DNA of 46,544 nt from Cytobacillus gottheilii (lineage in GTDB: Bacteria > Bacillota > Bacilli > Bacillales > Cytobacillaceae), in NCBI RefSeq assembly GCF_900166665.1, contig NZ_LT800494.1:2805762-2852305 (forward strand). The letters run 5' to 3'. This document shows, piece after piece, positions 17,492 to 26,488 of the stretch (the stretch's first letter is position 1; the number at the start of each line of letters is the position of its first letter). The translations under genes were made by a program, and so were the position numbers. The notes under the pieces are model-generated. The model did not search any database. It was not told the DNA's origin and saw only the letters and a list, made by a program, of their open reading frames with translations.

Positions 17492-19524
17492 TCAGCATTC
17501 ACCACCCCTACACTTTGCACTTCCGCATTTGCTTCAAGTTCATTATAAGAAAGGATTGGAATTTGCGGAAAGTATCTTTCCGTCAGCTGCCGAACGTACA
17601 TTCTCACCGCAGGAGAACAAAGAACGATTGGCGTCTGTTCCATTAAAGATAATTGTTCCACTTGTGAGGCAATTGATTCTAGAATTGATTGCGAAATTCC
17701 TGGGTCAAGCGATAAGAATGAACCATGTTCTGTTTGCTGAACAGCTTCTGCAATCAGCTTTTCAACCCTGCCTGACAGAGTGACAACCTTTAAAGATTCT
17801 CCAGGCTGATAGTATTGGCTTGTAATTTGGCGAGCCAGCGCCTGACGCACATATTCTGCGAGTATATCTGTATCACTTGTAGACTTCGCATAATCTGCAA
17901 GAGTTTCAAATATAATCGGCAAATTACGAATTGAGATATTCTCTTTTAATAACTTCGCCAATACCTTTTGAACCTCTCCGACAGATAAAGGACTAGGTGA
18001 TACTTCTTCAACAAGAATTGGATAGCTTTCTTTTAGATGGTCAATTAATTGCTTTGTTTCTTGTCTGCCTAAAAGTTCATGCGCATTATTTTTTATCATT
18101 TCTGTAATATGTGTTGAAACAACTGAAGGCGGATCAACTACCGTATAGCCAAAAATCTCTGCCTGCTCCTTCATTTGCTCTGTAATCCATTTAGCCGGAA
18201 GCCCAAAAGAAGGTTCAACCGTATCAATTCCCTCAATCGAGTCATCCTCAATACCAGGGCTCATAGCCAGATAATGATCGAGCAGCAATTCGCCGCGTGC
18301 CATTTCATTCCCTTTGATCTTTAAGCGATATTCGTTTGGCTGCAGCTGAATATTGTCGCGTATGCGCACAACAGGAATGACAAGCCCTAATTCAATTGCA
18401 AGCTGCCTTCTGATCATAACAATCCGGTCGAGCAAATCACCGCCCTGGTTGGCATCTGCCAACGGAATCAGCCCATAGCCAAATTCAAACTCGATAGGAT
18501 CGACATTTAACAGATTCACAACACTCTCAGGGCTTTTCATTTCACTGCTTTCAATCTCTTCTTCCATTTCCTGAAGCTGTTCTTTGTCCGTTTCAGGCAC
18601 ACGGGAGATCATATATCCCGCAAAAATAAGCAAGCCGCTGATTGGCAGTGTAAGCAAAATGCCAATTGGCGTAAAAATGCCCAGTAAAAGAATCGTTCCG
18701 CCTGTTACATATAACATTTTTGGGTAAGCAAACAGCTGTGATGTAATATCTTTGCCGATATTCCCATCAGAAGCAGCTCTTGTCACCACAATACCTGTAG
18801 CTGTGGAAATCAATAAGGCAGGTATTTGGCTTACTAATCCGTCCCCGACCGTTAACATTGAATACGTTGTTGCTGCTTCACCAATTGGAAGGCCTAGTTG
18901 AACCGCTCCAATAATGATTCCGAAGATTAAGTTTATGATGGTAATAATAATTCCAGCAATGGCGTCTCCTTTAACAAACTTACTCGCACCGTCCATTGCT
19001 CCGTAAAAATCGGATTCACGGCTAACTTTTTCCCGTCTTTCTTTTGCTTCTGTTTCGGAAATCATGCCGGCATTTAAATCGGCGTCAATACTCATTTGCT
19101 TTCCTGGCATTGCATCGAGCGTAAATCTTGCCGCTACTTCAGATACCCTTTCAGAACCCTTTGTAATGACGACAAATTGGATAATGACAAGGATTAAGAA
19201 GACAACCATTCCGACTAATATATTGCCGCCCGTCACAAAGGAGCCAAATGTTTCAACAACCTTTCCTGCATCACCTTCAGAAAGAATGGAGCGAGTTGTT
19301 GAAACGTTTAATCCAAGTCTGAAAAGCGTCATCAGCAAAATTAATGAAGGGAAAATCGAAAATTCAAGTGCTTCCTTCATGTTCATTGCCGTCAATAATA
19401 CCATGAGCGCTAAGGCCATATTCACAATGATTAATATACTTAATAACCAATGCGGAAGCGGGATAATGAGCATCGCGACGATCATTATGACACTCAGCAG
19501 CACTGTTAAGTCTCTTATTGCCAT
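17488..19524 (-). CDS. flhA: Flagellar export gate protein FlhA
   Basis: Inner-membrane channel component of the flagellar type III export apparatus, with a large cytoplasmic domain that docks chaperone-substrate complexes. About eight hydrophobic segments fall within the first 310 residues. The FHIPEP-family signature RFTLDAMPGKQMSIDADLNA lies in the cytoplasmic loop at about residues 140-160. The C-terminal half is soluble. The ATG is preceded by GGAGAG. Length of 678 residues is normal. It lies 61 bases after flhB. Confidence 0.97.
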   Translation of the reverse strand: MAIRDLTVLLSVIMIVAMLIIPLPHWLLSILIIVNMALALMVLLTAMNMKEALEFSIFPSLILLMTLFRLGLNVSTTRSILSEGDAGKVVETFGSFVTGGNILVGMVVFLILVIIQFVVITKGSERVSEVAARFTLDAMPGKQMSIDADLNAGMISETEAKERREKVSRESDFYGAMDGASKFVKGDAIAGIIITIINLIFGIIIGAVQLGLPIGEAATTYSMLTVGDGLVSQIPALLISTATGIVVTRAASDGNIGKDITSQLFAYPKMLYVTGGTILLLGIFTPIGILLTLPISGLLIFAGYMISRVPETDKEQLQEMEEEIESSEMKSPESVVNLLNVDPIEFEFGYGLIPLADANQGGDLLDRIVMIRRQLAIELGLVIPVVRIRDNIQLQPNEYRLKIKGNEMARGELLLDHYLAMSPGIEDDSIEGIDTVEPSFGLPAKWITEQMKEQAEIFGYTVVDPPSVVSTHITEMIKNNAHELLGRQETKQLIDHLKESYPILVEEVSPSPLSVGEVQKVLAKLLKENISIRNLPIIFETLADYAKSTSDTDILAEYVRQALARQITSQYYQPGESLKVVTLSGRVEKLIAEAVQQTEHGSFLSLDPGISQSILESIASQVEQLSLMEQTPIVLCSPAVRMYVRQLTERYFPQIPILSYNELEANAEVQSVGVVNAE

Positions 19525-19585
19525 TTTTTCTCTCTCCTAACATTACAAACACGAAGCCATTTCAATAGGGCTATAGAAGCTTCTA

Positions 19586-20668
19586 TTAAATTTTGTGCTT
19601 AATTCGATAAACATAAGCAAGTATTTCAGCTACTGCTTTAAAAAATTCTTCAGGAATTGCCTCGCCAATTTCTGCCTGACTATATAATGCCCGGGCAAGG
19701 GGACGGTTTTCTACAGCTGCAATATCATGCTCTTTTGCGATAAGTTTGATTTTTTGAGCGACAAAGTCGACCCCTTTTGCTACAACAATCGGTGCATCGG
19801 ATTTTGCTTCGTCATACTTTAATACAATGGCATAATGGGTAGGATTGGTAATAACGACATCCGCATTGGGCACCTCCTGCATCATTCTCCGCATCGCCAT
19901 TTCTCTTTGCTTTTGCTTGATTTTTGATTTAATGAGCGGGTCCCCTTCCGAGTTCTTATGCTCATCTTTAATATCCTGTTTAGACATGCGGATATTTTTT
20001 TCAAAATCGTATTTTTGATAAAAGTAATCAAGAACAGCAAGAAATAGCAGTGCGATGACAGCAAATAGGCCCATTTGTACAGTCAAACTGCCAATGGTAG
20101 CCATCGCGGCTCCAATTGATTTCTGAGATAAGTATAGAATCTCGTCAATCCGCAGCCATAAGACCGCGAAGGCAACCGCTCCAACAAAGCCAATTTTCAG
20201 CATGGATTTGAGCAATTCTACAAGTGCTCGTACCGCAAAGATTCGCTTAAAACCTTTAATAGGATCTAATTTTTCAAGCTTTGGCTGAATCGCCTCTGTA
20301 GAGAATAAAACCCCTACTTGAGCATAGTTGGCGATGATCCCCCCCACCATCGCAACCGCCATAATCGGTCCAAGAAAGATGACAAGCTCTTTTATTACAT
20401 CCAGGAAAATAACCACGATTGACTCTTCTGTTAAATCAAGCATCATATATTCCTGAAAAGAGTGCCTCATAATATAAATTAAAATATTAATTAAATAAGA
20501 GCCGGCAAAGAATAAGAATAAAAAAACAGCTAACAGGACAAGCGCAGTATTAATATCCTGACTTTTTGCTACCTGTCCCTTTTTACGTGACTCTTGTTTC
20601 TTTTTCGGAGTCGCTTTCTCCGTTTTTTCACCAGCAAAAAGCTGCAGGTCCAAGGATAAAAGCTTCAT
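19586..20668 (-). CDS. flhB: Flagellar export switch protein FlhB
   Basis: Export-gate component that switches secretion from rod/hook to filament substrates after self-cleavage. Four hydrophobic segments (about 41-65, 88-112, 156-172 and 190-215) are followed by a cytoplasmic domain with the self-cleaving NPTH motif at 275-278. The N-terminus has the usual charged EKTEKATPKKKQESRKKGQV stretch. The ATG is eight bases after AGGAGG and one base after the fliR stop. Length is 360 residues. Confidence 0.97.
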   Translation of the reverse strand: MKLLSLDLQLFAGEKTEKATPKKKQESRKKGQVAKSQDINTALVLLAVFLFLFFAGSYLINILIYIMRHSFQEYMMLDLTEESIVVIFLDVIKELVIFLGPIMAVAMVGGIIANYAQVGVLFSTEAIQPKLEKLDPIKGFKRIFAVRALVELLKSMLKIGFVGAVAFAVLWLRIDEILYLSQKSIGAAMATIGSLTVQMGLFAVIALLFLAVLDYFYQKYDFEKNIRMSKQDIKDEHKNSEGDPLIKSKIKQKQREMAMRRMMQEVPNADVVITNPTHYAIVLKYDEAKSDAPIVVAKGVDFVAQKIKLIAKEHDIAAVENRPLARALYSQAEIGEAIPEEFFKAVAEILAYVYRIKHKI

Positions 20669-20669
20669 A

Positions 20670-21446
20670 TCATGAACCTCCTATCAATTCCATCAATCCG
20701 CGCATCGTAGATAATGTTGCTTCAAAAGCCTGAGAAACAACAACCATCATTACGCTCATGACAACAACCAAAACAATAAAGCTAACACCAATTTTTAAAG
20801 GCAGTCCTACAACAAATACATTCAACTGCGGCACTGTTCTTGCCACAATACCTAACGCCACATCGACAAGAAACAGACTGCCTACTACAGGAATCGACAT
20901 TTGAAAAGCAATAATAAACATCGAGTTAAACGCTCTTATCACAAATTCAGCCATATTGGCATTTCCAAATGGGATTGTCAGCTGATCAATCGGGATAAAC
21001 TGATAGCTGTAGAAAATTCCATCCAGCAGCAAATGATGACCATTGACCGACAATAAGAAAAGAAGCGCAACCGTGTACAAGTATTGTCCAGTCAGCGGAC
21101 TTTGTGCACCTGTTTGCGGATCAATGACATTTGCAATCGCAAACCCCATCTGAAAGTCGATAAATCCGCCGGCAATTTGGATCGCAGCCATCATTAGATA
21201 AGCACTAAAACCAACCATTAAGCCAACTAATGCTTCTTTTATAATCAGCATGAAATAATTGGCATCAATCTCTAATTCTGGAACGTCCATTGTGTAAAAC
21301 ATAATCCATGCCATAAAAAAACCTAAACCAATTTTGTGGGAATTTGGAATGGAACGATATGAAAAAAGGGGCATCATTAAGAAAAATGATGTTACCCTTA
21401 CAAGTACAAGTAAAAATGCAGGAAAAGAAGGCAAATTCTCTAACAT
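20670..21446 (-). CDS. fliR: Flagellar export gate protein FliR
   Basis: Membrane protein of the export gate that assembles with FliP and FliQ. Nearly the whole protein is hydrophobic, with about six candidate membrane segments and the family-typical segments IGLGFFMAWIMF and DFQMGFAIANVIDPQTGAQS. A TTG at 21455 would add three residues and overlap fliQ. I prefer the ATG at 21446, which gives the N-terminus MLENLPSFPAFLLVLVRV and 258 residues. Neither start has a well-spaced ribosome-binding site, so coupling to fliQ (ending one base upstream) is likely. Confidence 0.94.
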   Translation of the reverse strand: MLENLPSFPAFLLVLVRVTSFFLMMPLFSYRSIPNSHKIGLGFFMAWIMFYTMDVPELEIDANYFMLIIKEALVGLMVGFSAYLMMAAIQIAGGFIDFQMGFAIANVIDPQTGAQSPLTGQYLYTVALLFLLSVNGHHLLLDGIFYSYQFIPIDQLTIPFGNANMAEFVIRAFNSMFIIAFQMSIPVVGSLFLVDVALGIVARTVPQLNVFVVGLPLKIGVSFIVLVVVMSVMMVVVSQAFEATLSTMRGLMELIGGS

Positions 21447-21447
21447 G

Positions 21448-21717
21448 TTAGCCAACGTACCTTGTTAGATTTGTAAATATTTCATTTGCATAGGATATTA
21501 AGTGACTTAGCATCCATGGAGCGAAAAAGATTAAGCCAACAAATACGGCCACAATTTTCGGGATAAAAGCTAATGTCTGTTCTTGGATTTGCGTGGTTGC
21601 TTGAAAAATACTGACAACCAGCCCGACAACCAGCGCTAAGATTAGCAATGGCCCGCATATTAATAAAACTGTCATTACACCGCGTTCGGCAATTGAAATT
21701 ACTGCTTCTGGCGTCAT
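21448..21717 (-). CDS. fliQ: Flagellar export gate protein FliQ
   Basis: Small two-pass membrane protein of the export gate. Hydrophobic segments lie at about residues 15-40 and 52-72, separated by the conserved SIFQATTQIQEQTLAFIPKI motif. A GTG at 21726 lies within the ribosome-binding site. The ATG at 21717, preceded by AGGTG, gives MTPEAVISIAERGV and 89 residues, the normal length. It sits 13 bases after fliP. Confidence 0.95.
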   Translation of the reverse strand: MTPEAVISIAERGVMTVLLICGPLLILALVVGLVVSIFQATTQIQEQTLAFIPKIVAVFVGLIFFAPWMLSHLISYANEIFTNLTRYVG

Positions 21718-21730
21718 TTTCTTCACCTGC

Positions 21731-22396
21731 TTAAAAACTTTGTAGAAGCGATTTTACAACGAGATACCAGCCATCCACGAGAATAAATAAAAGAATCTTA
21801 AACGGCAGAGAAATCATTACAGGAGGCAGCATCATCATCCCCATCGACATAAGCACACTCGCTACCACCATATCAATCACCAGGAATGGAATGAAAATCA
21901 TAAAACCAATTTGAAAGGCTGTTTTGATTTCACTAATGGCAAAAGCAGGCACAAGTGCAGTCAGAGGAATATCCTGGATGCTTTCCGGTGTATCTGCTCC
22001 AGAGTAATCTAAAAATAATGCAAGATCTTTTTGTCTCGTATGAGCACTCATAAATTCTTTAAAGGGGACAGCAGCAAGTTCGTAGGCTTCTTCTAAGTTA
22101 ATTTCTTCATTAAATAATGGAGTTAGCGCCTGTTCATTTACCTCATAAAATGTAGGTGCCATGATAAAAAAGGTTAAAAACAAAGATAACCCGATGATGA
22201 CTTGGTTTGGTGGCATTTGCTGTGTAGCAAGCGCCGTTCTGACAAAGGAGAGAACAATAACAATTCTTGTAAAACAGGTCATTAAAATAAGAATGCTTGG
22301 CGCTAAAGACAGGACGGTCAGCAATAAGACAAGTCTTACAGATGTTGACACATTCTCAGGCGAACTTCCATTGAAAATTTCCATAAACTCATTCAT
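21731..22396 (-). CDS. fliP: Flagellar export gate protein FliP
   Basis: Core membrane subunit of the export gate. The FliP signature is clear: CFTRIVIVLSFVRTALATQQ followed by MPPNQVIIGLSLFLTFFIM, and the C-terminal MIFIPFLVIDMVVASVLMSM with GMMMLPPVMISLPFKILLF. Length is 221 residues, equal to B. subtilis FliP. Unlike enteric FliP there is no obvious cleavable signal peptide. It overlaps the end of fliO by four bases. Confidence 0.97.
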   Translation of the reverse strand: MNEFMEIFNGSSPENVSTSVRLVLLLTVLSLAPSILILMTCFTRIVIVLSFVRTALATQQMPPNQVIIGLSLFLTFFIMAPTFYEVNEQALTPLFNEEINLEEAYELAAVPFKEFMSAHTRQKDLALFLDYSGADTPESIQDIPLTALVPAFAISEIKTAFQIGFMIFIPFLVIDMVVASVLMSMGMMMLPPVMISLPFKILLFILVDGWYLVVKSLLQSF

Positions 22397-23082
22397 TGTT
22401 CGTCTGATCCTTTCTTTTTCATTTCATCGAGGATCTTTTTTCTGCTTTGCGCCATATCATCCATTTGTTTTTTCAGGATTGATTGAAAGCTGTTCCCTTT
22501 CCCCTTTTCCGGTTGAGTATTTCTCATCCGGTTCATTACCTTTGTCACAATATCGCTTGGCTGAACAAGCTGGTCGATCTTGTCATTATAAACAGCTAGC
22601 ATTTTGCTGTATTCTTCAGGGTCATTAATTTCCTTCAGAACCTGAATATTTTCACCAACTCCAACAATGAGCAATGATTCTCCAGTTTTAATCACTTGAA
22701 TAGAACGATTATTGCCCAAAGAGGCTCCCCCAAGGTTTTCTACTAATTGCGTTGATTGAAAGGTTCTATTTCTCTTATTAATAACTTTTAAAAGGGCATA
22801 TAAGAGACCGATCACAAAGATGGTAGCAGCAATCATTTTAAAAACATCCCAAAAGTTGATGCCAATATTGTCTGATTCCAGCACTTCATCAGGACCTTCG
22901 GCTTCTGTCCCCGTATTTGCTTCCTCTTGCTCTTCTGTCGTTTCGGTCGTACCCTTATCACCTTTTTGTTCCAAATAGTCCTTCACACTTTCAATTTGCT
23001 CGGCTGAGGCTGTTAATGGCAGCCCCAGCGCAGCAAAGATGAAAAGAACGAGCATGACTATTTGCTGTCCTTTATTAAACAC
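22393..23082 (-). CDS. fliO: Flagellar biosynthesis protein FliO (FliZ)
   Basis: Accessory protein that helps assemble or stabilise the FliP ring. An N-terminal signal-like segment (residues 8-27, ending TASAE) suggests export of the acidic Glu/Thr-rich region (about 28-70). A second membrane segment lies at about 80-100 (FKMIAATIFVIGLLYALLKV), then a FliO domain with RSIQVIKTGESLLIVGVGEN and a basic C-terminus. Translation starts at a GTG nine bases after AGAGGG. Length is 229 residues. It follows cheY and overlaps fliP. Confidence 0.92.
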   Translation of the reverse strand: MFNKGQQIVMLVLFIFAALGLPLTASAEQIESVKDYLEQKGDKGTTETTEEQEEANTGTEAEGPDEVLESDNIGINFWDVFKMIAATIFVIGLLYALLKVINKRNRTFQSTQLVENLGGASLGNNRSIQVIKTGESLLIVGVGENIQVLKEINDPEEYSKMLAVYNDKIDQLVQPSDIVTKVMNRMRNTQPEKGKGNSFQSILKKQMDDMAQSRKKILDEMKKKGSDEQ

Positions 23083-23111
23083 CGCTTTGCACCCTCTAAA
23101 TGTTCTAGTCT

Positions 23112-23474
23112 TTACCCTAATGCTTTAGAAATAGCTTCAATGACACGATCTGCCTGGAATGGCTTAACAATAAAATCTTTAGCACCAGCTTGAATCGCAT
23201 CAATAACCATCGCTTGCTGACCCATTGCAGAGCACATGATAATTTTTGCATTCGGATTAATTTGCTTAATCGCTTTTAAAGCTGCAATTCCATCCATTTC
23301 CGGCATTGTGATATCCATTGTCACTAAATCTGGAGCTGTTTCTTTATATTTCTCAACAGCCTGCGCACCGTCTGCAGCTTCTCCAACTACTTCGAAACCA
23401 TTTTTTGTTAAGATATCCTTAATCATCATTCTCATGAATGCTGCATCGTCTACTATTAATATTTTGTGCGACAT
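23112..23474 (-). CDS. cheY: Chemotaxis response regulator CheY
   Basis: Single receiver domain that, when phosphorylated by CheA, binds FliM at the motor switch. Asp9-Asp10 form the acidic pair, Asp54 (MDITMP) is the phospho-acceptor and a lysine in FIVKPF completes the active site. The frame is open to 23492, but the ATG at 23474 gives MSHKILIVDDAAFMRMMIKD and the standard 120 residues. It lies 30 bases after fliY, placing regulator and phosphatase side by side. Confidence 0.97.
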   Translation of the reverse strand: MSHKILIVDDAAFMRMMIKDILTKNGFEVVGEAADGAQAVEKYKETAPDLVTMDITMPEMDGIAALKAIKQINPNAKIIMCSAMGQQAMVIDAIQAGAKDFIVKPFQADRVIEAISKALG

Positions 23475-23504
23475 TTCCAACATTACCCCCATTATTCTAA
23501 TTGT

Positions 23505-24764
23505 TTATTTCAGTTTTTTAATCCGATCTGTCTGGCTGATAATATCTGTCACCCGTACTCCAAAGTTTTCATCGATCACGACAACTTCCCCTTGGGCAAT
23601 TAAGCGATTGTTGACTAGTATATCAACCGGCTCTCCAGCAAGTTTGTCCAACTCGACAATCGAGCCTGCAGAAAGCTCAAGTATTTCCTTTACAGATCGC
23701 TTCGTTCTACCAAGCTCCACCGTTACCTGCAGTGGGATATCAAGCAGCATATTCAAGTTTTTTGTTTCAGCCGGCTGATTTTGATAAGGCTCAAAATCGG
23801 AGAAAACTGCTGGCTGAACACTTGGCTGACTTCCTCCTTGAAAACTTGTCCCGATATGCTGAGGCTCTGCTTGATACGTATGCTGCGGTGCCTGTTGAGC
23901 TTGCGGCATACTTTGATGGTTCGGCATTTGCTGTGTTTGCGGCAGGGGCTGCTGCTCTGGCGGCATTGTATATGGCGCATGCTGATTTGTCTGTTGCATC
24001 TGTTCTGGCTGCTTGTTCATATCAACAGCAGCAGGAGCAGGCTGTTCAGGACTGCTTGTTGGCTCTGGTGCAGAACCAGGATTCATTAGTTCATGAACCA
24101 GTTTAGTTCCAAAGCTTAATGGAAGAAGCTGCATAATATTTGAGTCAATCAGATCCCCAATCTTTAATCGGAATGAGATTTTAATTAATTTATCATCAGG
24201 CGGAATGGTTTCCATTCCCTCACCATCTGGTAAATTTAATAAATCAATTGATGGAGGTGAAATATCAACCTTTTTCCCAAAAATCGTCGACATAGATGTC
24301 GCAGCAGAGCCCATCATTTGATTCATGGCTTCCTGCACAGCACTTAATCGTATTTCATCCAATAACTCAGATGGGTTTTTCCCATCACCGCCAAGCATTA
24401 AATCAGCTATGACTGCTGCATCATCTTGGTTAATGACCAATAGGTTACTTCCTAAGAATCCTTCCGTATAGCTAACTTGAATGGCCACATATGGATGAGG
24501 AAATTCCTCAACTAGCCTTTTTTTAAGAATGACAGAGACAGTTGGTGTTGTAATATCGACCTTTTGATTTAACAAAGCCGACAAAGCCGTAGCTGAGCTG
24601 CCAAAAGAGATGTTTCCGATCTCTCCTAATGCGTCCTGCTCCATTGGTGAGAGGAAATCGTCCATATTTAACTCTTCAGCATCTTTTCCTGCTGGCTCAT
24701 CACTATCTGTTCCTCTTAAGAGTGCATCAATCTCATCTTGTGAAAGCATGCCATCACTCATCAT
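23505..24764 (-). CDS. fliY: Motor switch phosphatase FliY
   Basis: C-ring protein combining a CheC-like CheY-P phosphatase with a FliN domain. The N-terminal LSQDEIDALLRG resembles the CheY-P-binding peptide of FliM. The phosphatase helices EIGNISFGSSATALS (about 48-62) and AVQEAMNQMMGSAATSMSTI (about 143-162) are intact. A Gln/Pro/Met-rich linker spans about 230-325. The C-terminal FliN/SpoA domain is about 333-415 (LDIPLQVTVELGRTKRSVKE). At 419 residues it is longer than the B. subtilis protein, mostly because of the linker. It overlaps fliM by 11 bases. Confidence 0.96.
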   Translation of the reverse strand: MMSDGMLSQDEIDALLRGTDSDEPAGKDAEELNMDDFLSPMEQDALGEIGNISFGSSATALSALLNQKVDITTPTVSVILKKRLVEEFPHPYVAIQVSYTEGFLGSNLLVINQDDAAVIADLMLGGDGKNPSELLDEIRLSAVQEAMNQMMGSAATSMSTIFGKKVDISPPSIDLLNLPDGEGMETIPPDDKLIKISFRLKIGDLIDSNIMQLLPLSFGTKLVHELMNPGSAPEPTSSPEQPAPAAVDMNKQPEQMQQTNQHAPYTMPPEQQPLPQTQQMPNHQSMPQAQQAPQHTYQAEPQHIGTSFQGGSQPSVQPAVFSDFEPYQNQPAETKNLNMLLDIPLQVTVELGRTKRSVKEILELSAGSIVELDKLAGEPVDILVNNRLIAQGEVVVIDENFGVRVTDIISQTDRIKKLK

Positions 24765-25752
24765 TCTCTTCTCCCCCTTTCACAATGTCCAAAATTTGCA
24801 CAGCAAGCTTTTTGTTTAACTTTCCAGGCTGAGCTGTAAATTTAGGTACGTCACCAATTTTGATTACTAGCGGCTGGTCAATGGTTCTGTCCAATTCAAT
24901 GACATCACCGACATCCAGCATGAGGAAATCCTGGATAGAAATATCTGAACTTCCGAGTTCACTTATTACAGGGACCTCTGCTCGCTCAATATTCTTTTCC
25001 AGACGCTCTAGTTCTCCTGGTATACGATCCTTTTTCTCAGTCTGCATCCAATAGTGAACAGATAACCTCGGAATAATGGGTTCTAGAACAACATGCGGAA
25101 TACATATATTGATCATTCCGCTTGCATCTCCTATCGTCGTATTCAATGATATAACAACTACGGTCTCATTGGGAGACACCATTTGCAAAAATTGCGGATT
25201 TACTTCAAAATCCGACAAAATCGGGTCAATATCTGCGACTGTACTCCATGCTTCCTGCAGGTTTTCAAAAGCTTTTTCAAATGTATTAGACATAATCTTC
25301 GTTTCAATTTCAGTTAAATTGTCTACTTTGTTTAAACTTGCTCCACGCCCGCCCATCATTCGGTCCATCATGGCATAAGCGATGTTGGGGTTGACCTCTA
25401 TTAAAACTCTTCCCTCAAGCGGCGGTACTTCAAATACATTCAATATCGTCATTTTCGGGATTGAGCGAATAAATTCTTCATAGGGAATTTGATCGGCTGA
25501 TGCAACTGAGATTTGCACATAAGTTCTAAGCTGAGCAGAAAAAAAGGTTGTTAATAATCTTGCGAAGTTTTCATGTATTCTAGTTAAACTTCTGATTTGA
25601 TCTTTCGAAAAGCGGAGGGCTCTTTTAAAGTCGTAAACCTTGACCTTCTTTTCACTCTGCTCTTTTTTCAGCTCATCTGCGTCCATCTCACCTGTCGACA
25701 AAGCTGACAGCAATGCATCAATTTCATTTTGCGACAGAACTTCACTACTCAT
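24754..25752 (-). CDS. fliM: Flagellar motor switch protein FliM
   Basis: C-ring component that binds CheY-P and sets rotation direction. The N-terminal CheY-P-binding peptide LSQNEIDALLSAL is followed by the FliM middle domain (YEEFIRSIPKMTILNVFEVP, MDRMMGGRG) and a C-terminal SpoA-like domain. The frame extends to 25791, but the ATG at 25752 follows GGAGGTGGG and gives 332 residues, the B. subtilis length. It overlaps fliY by 11 bases and follows fliL. Confidence 0.97.
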   Translation of the reverse strand: MSSEVLSQNEIDALLSALSTGEMDADELKKEQSEKKVKVYDFKRALRFSKDQIRSLTRIHENFARLLTTFFSAQLRTYVQISVASADQIPYEEFIRSIPKMTILNVFEVPPLEGRVLIEVNPNIAYAMMDRMMGGRGASLNKVDNLTEIETKIMSNTFEKAFENLQEAWSTVADIDPILSDFEVNPQFLQMVSPNETVVVISLNTTIGDASGMINICIPHVVLEPIIPRLSVHYWMQTEKKDRIPGELERLEKNIERAEVPVISELGSSDISIQDFLMLDVGDVIELDRTIDQPLVIKIGDVPKFTAQPGKLNKKLAVQILDIVKGGEENDE

Positions 25753-25795
25753 TTTCCCACCTCCATTTAGAATGTTAGTAGATGATTTCAATTAT

Positions 25796-26227
25796 TTATT
25801 GGAGGAGGGATTCTGTAATATACACTTTCACGATTTGTCCCTCTTGCATTAATTCATTTACTTTTGCTTTCAAGCCTTCCTGCAGAGCAAGCTGGCCCTC
25901 TTTCCCTTGAACTTCTGCTGCATCCATATCCGCAAGTTCTTGAATAATGATATTCTTCACTTGAAAATTGCGTTTTTCCAACTCTTCTTTTGCTTTTTTA
26001 TCGTCTGTCTGCATGGTAAATGAGATTTTCAAATACTCTCCGCTTGCTAAGTTGGTCGTAATCTCAGGAATCTCAACTGATGCTTCAATAACCTCATCAA
26101 TGGAAGGCTCCTTCTCTTCAGCTGGATCCGAATTAAGTTTTGTAATCGTAAAATATACAATTGCCCCAACAAGTGCTATGGCAATTAGTATAAAAATCAT
26201 AATCATTAACAGTTTATTATTCTTCAT
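25796..26227 (-). CDS. fliL: Flagellar basal body-associated protein FliL
   Basis: Single-pass membrane protein near the stator that affects torque and stator function. One N-terminal membrane segment (about residues 5-28) is followed by an extracytoplasmic domain with LKISFTMQTDDKKAKEELEK and IIIQELADMDAAEVQGKEGQ. The frame opens at 26263. GGAGG is five bases from the ATG at 26227, giving 143 residues, close to the family norm. The coding region overlaps the end of swrD by about 11 bases. Confidence 0.93.
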   Translation of the reverse strand: MKNNKLLMIMIFILIAIALVGAIVYFTITKLNSDPAEEKEPSIDEVIEASVEIPEITTNLASGEYLKISFTMQTDDKKAKEELEKRNFQVKNIIIQELADMDAAEVQGKEGQLALQEGLKAKVNELMQEGQIVKVYITESLLQ

Positions 26228-26435
26228 CATTGCCTCCCGCATGCTGCATTCCTGCAAGGCCAATTCCTTTATAAAGTGATGTAATCATGTCATATACTTG
26301 CTCTTCCGATTCTTTCACCACATACTTACGTCCATTCGTCAGCATGATCGTTGTATCCGGAAATGATTCAATCGTCTCAATTAACAGGGCATTAAGTATA
26401 AATGTTTTTCCATTTAAACGAGATACTTTTATCAC
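26217..26435 (-). CDS. swrD: Flagellar protein SwrD (FlbD family)
   Basis: Small FlbD-family protein. In B. subtilis SwrD raises flagellar motor power. The family signature is clear: IKVSRLNGKTFILNALLIET, then the TTIMLTNGRKYVVKES motif. With a GTG start at 26435 the protein is 72 residues, the expected size. An upstream GTG at 26459 would add eight residues, but it lies inside the stem-loop at 26446-26474. Neither has a strong ribosome-binding site, so the start is uncertain. It lies between flgE and fliL and overlaps fliL. Confidence 0.85.
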   Translation of the reverse strand: MIKVSRLNGKTFILNALLIETIESFPDTTIMLTNGRKYVVKESEEQVYDMITSLYKGIGLAGMQHAGGNDEE

Positions 26436-26445
26436 TGTGATTTTC

Positions 26446-26474
26446 AGGGTTAAAAGCACGGTGCCTCTAACCCT
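26446..26474 (-). other. Stem-loop in the flgE-swrD junction
   Basis: AGGGTTA (26446-26452) pairs with TAACCCT (26468-26474), and GCAC (26456-26459) with GTGC (26461-26464) inside it. The minus-strand continuation is not a T-run, so it is not a standard terminator. It covers the upstream GTG start candidate of swrD and lies 14 bases past the flgE ribosome exit, so it may affect mRNA decay or swrD translation. Confidence 0.5.
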
Positions 26475-26488
26475 GTCCCTCCCTTAAT

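Noticed and set aside
23732..24106. 124-codon plus-strand open frame opposite fliY
   Set aside because: It reflects the Gln/Pro-rich repeat codons of the fliY linker read backwards (Ala/Leu-rich), not a gene.
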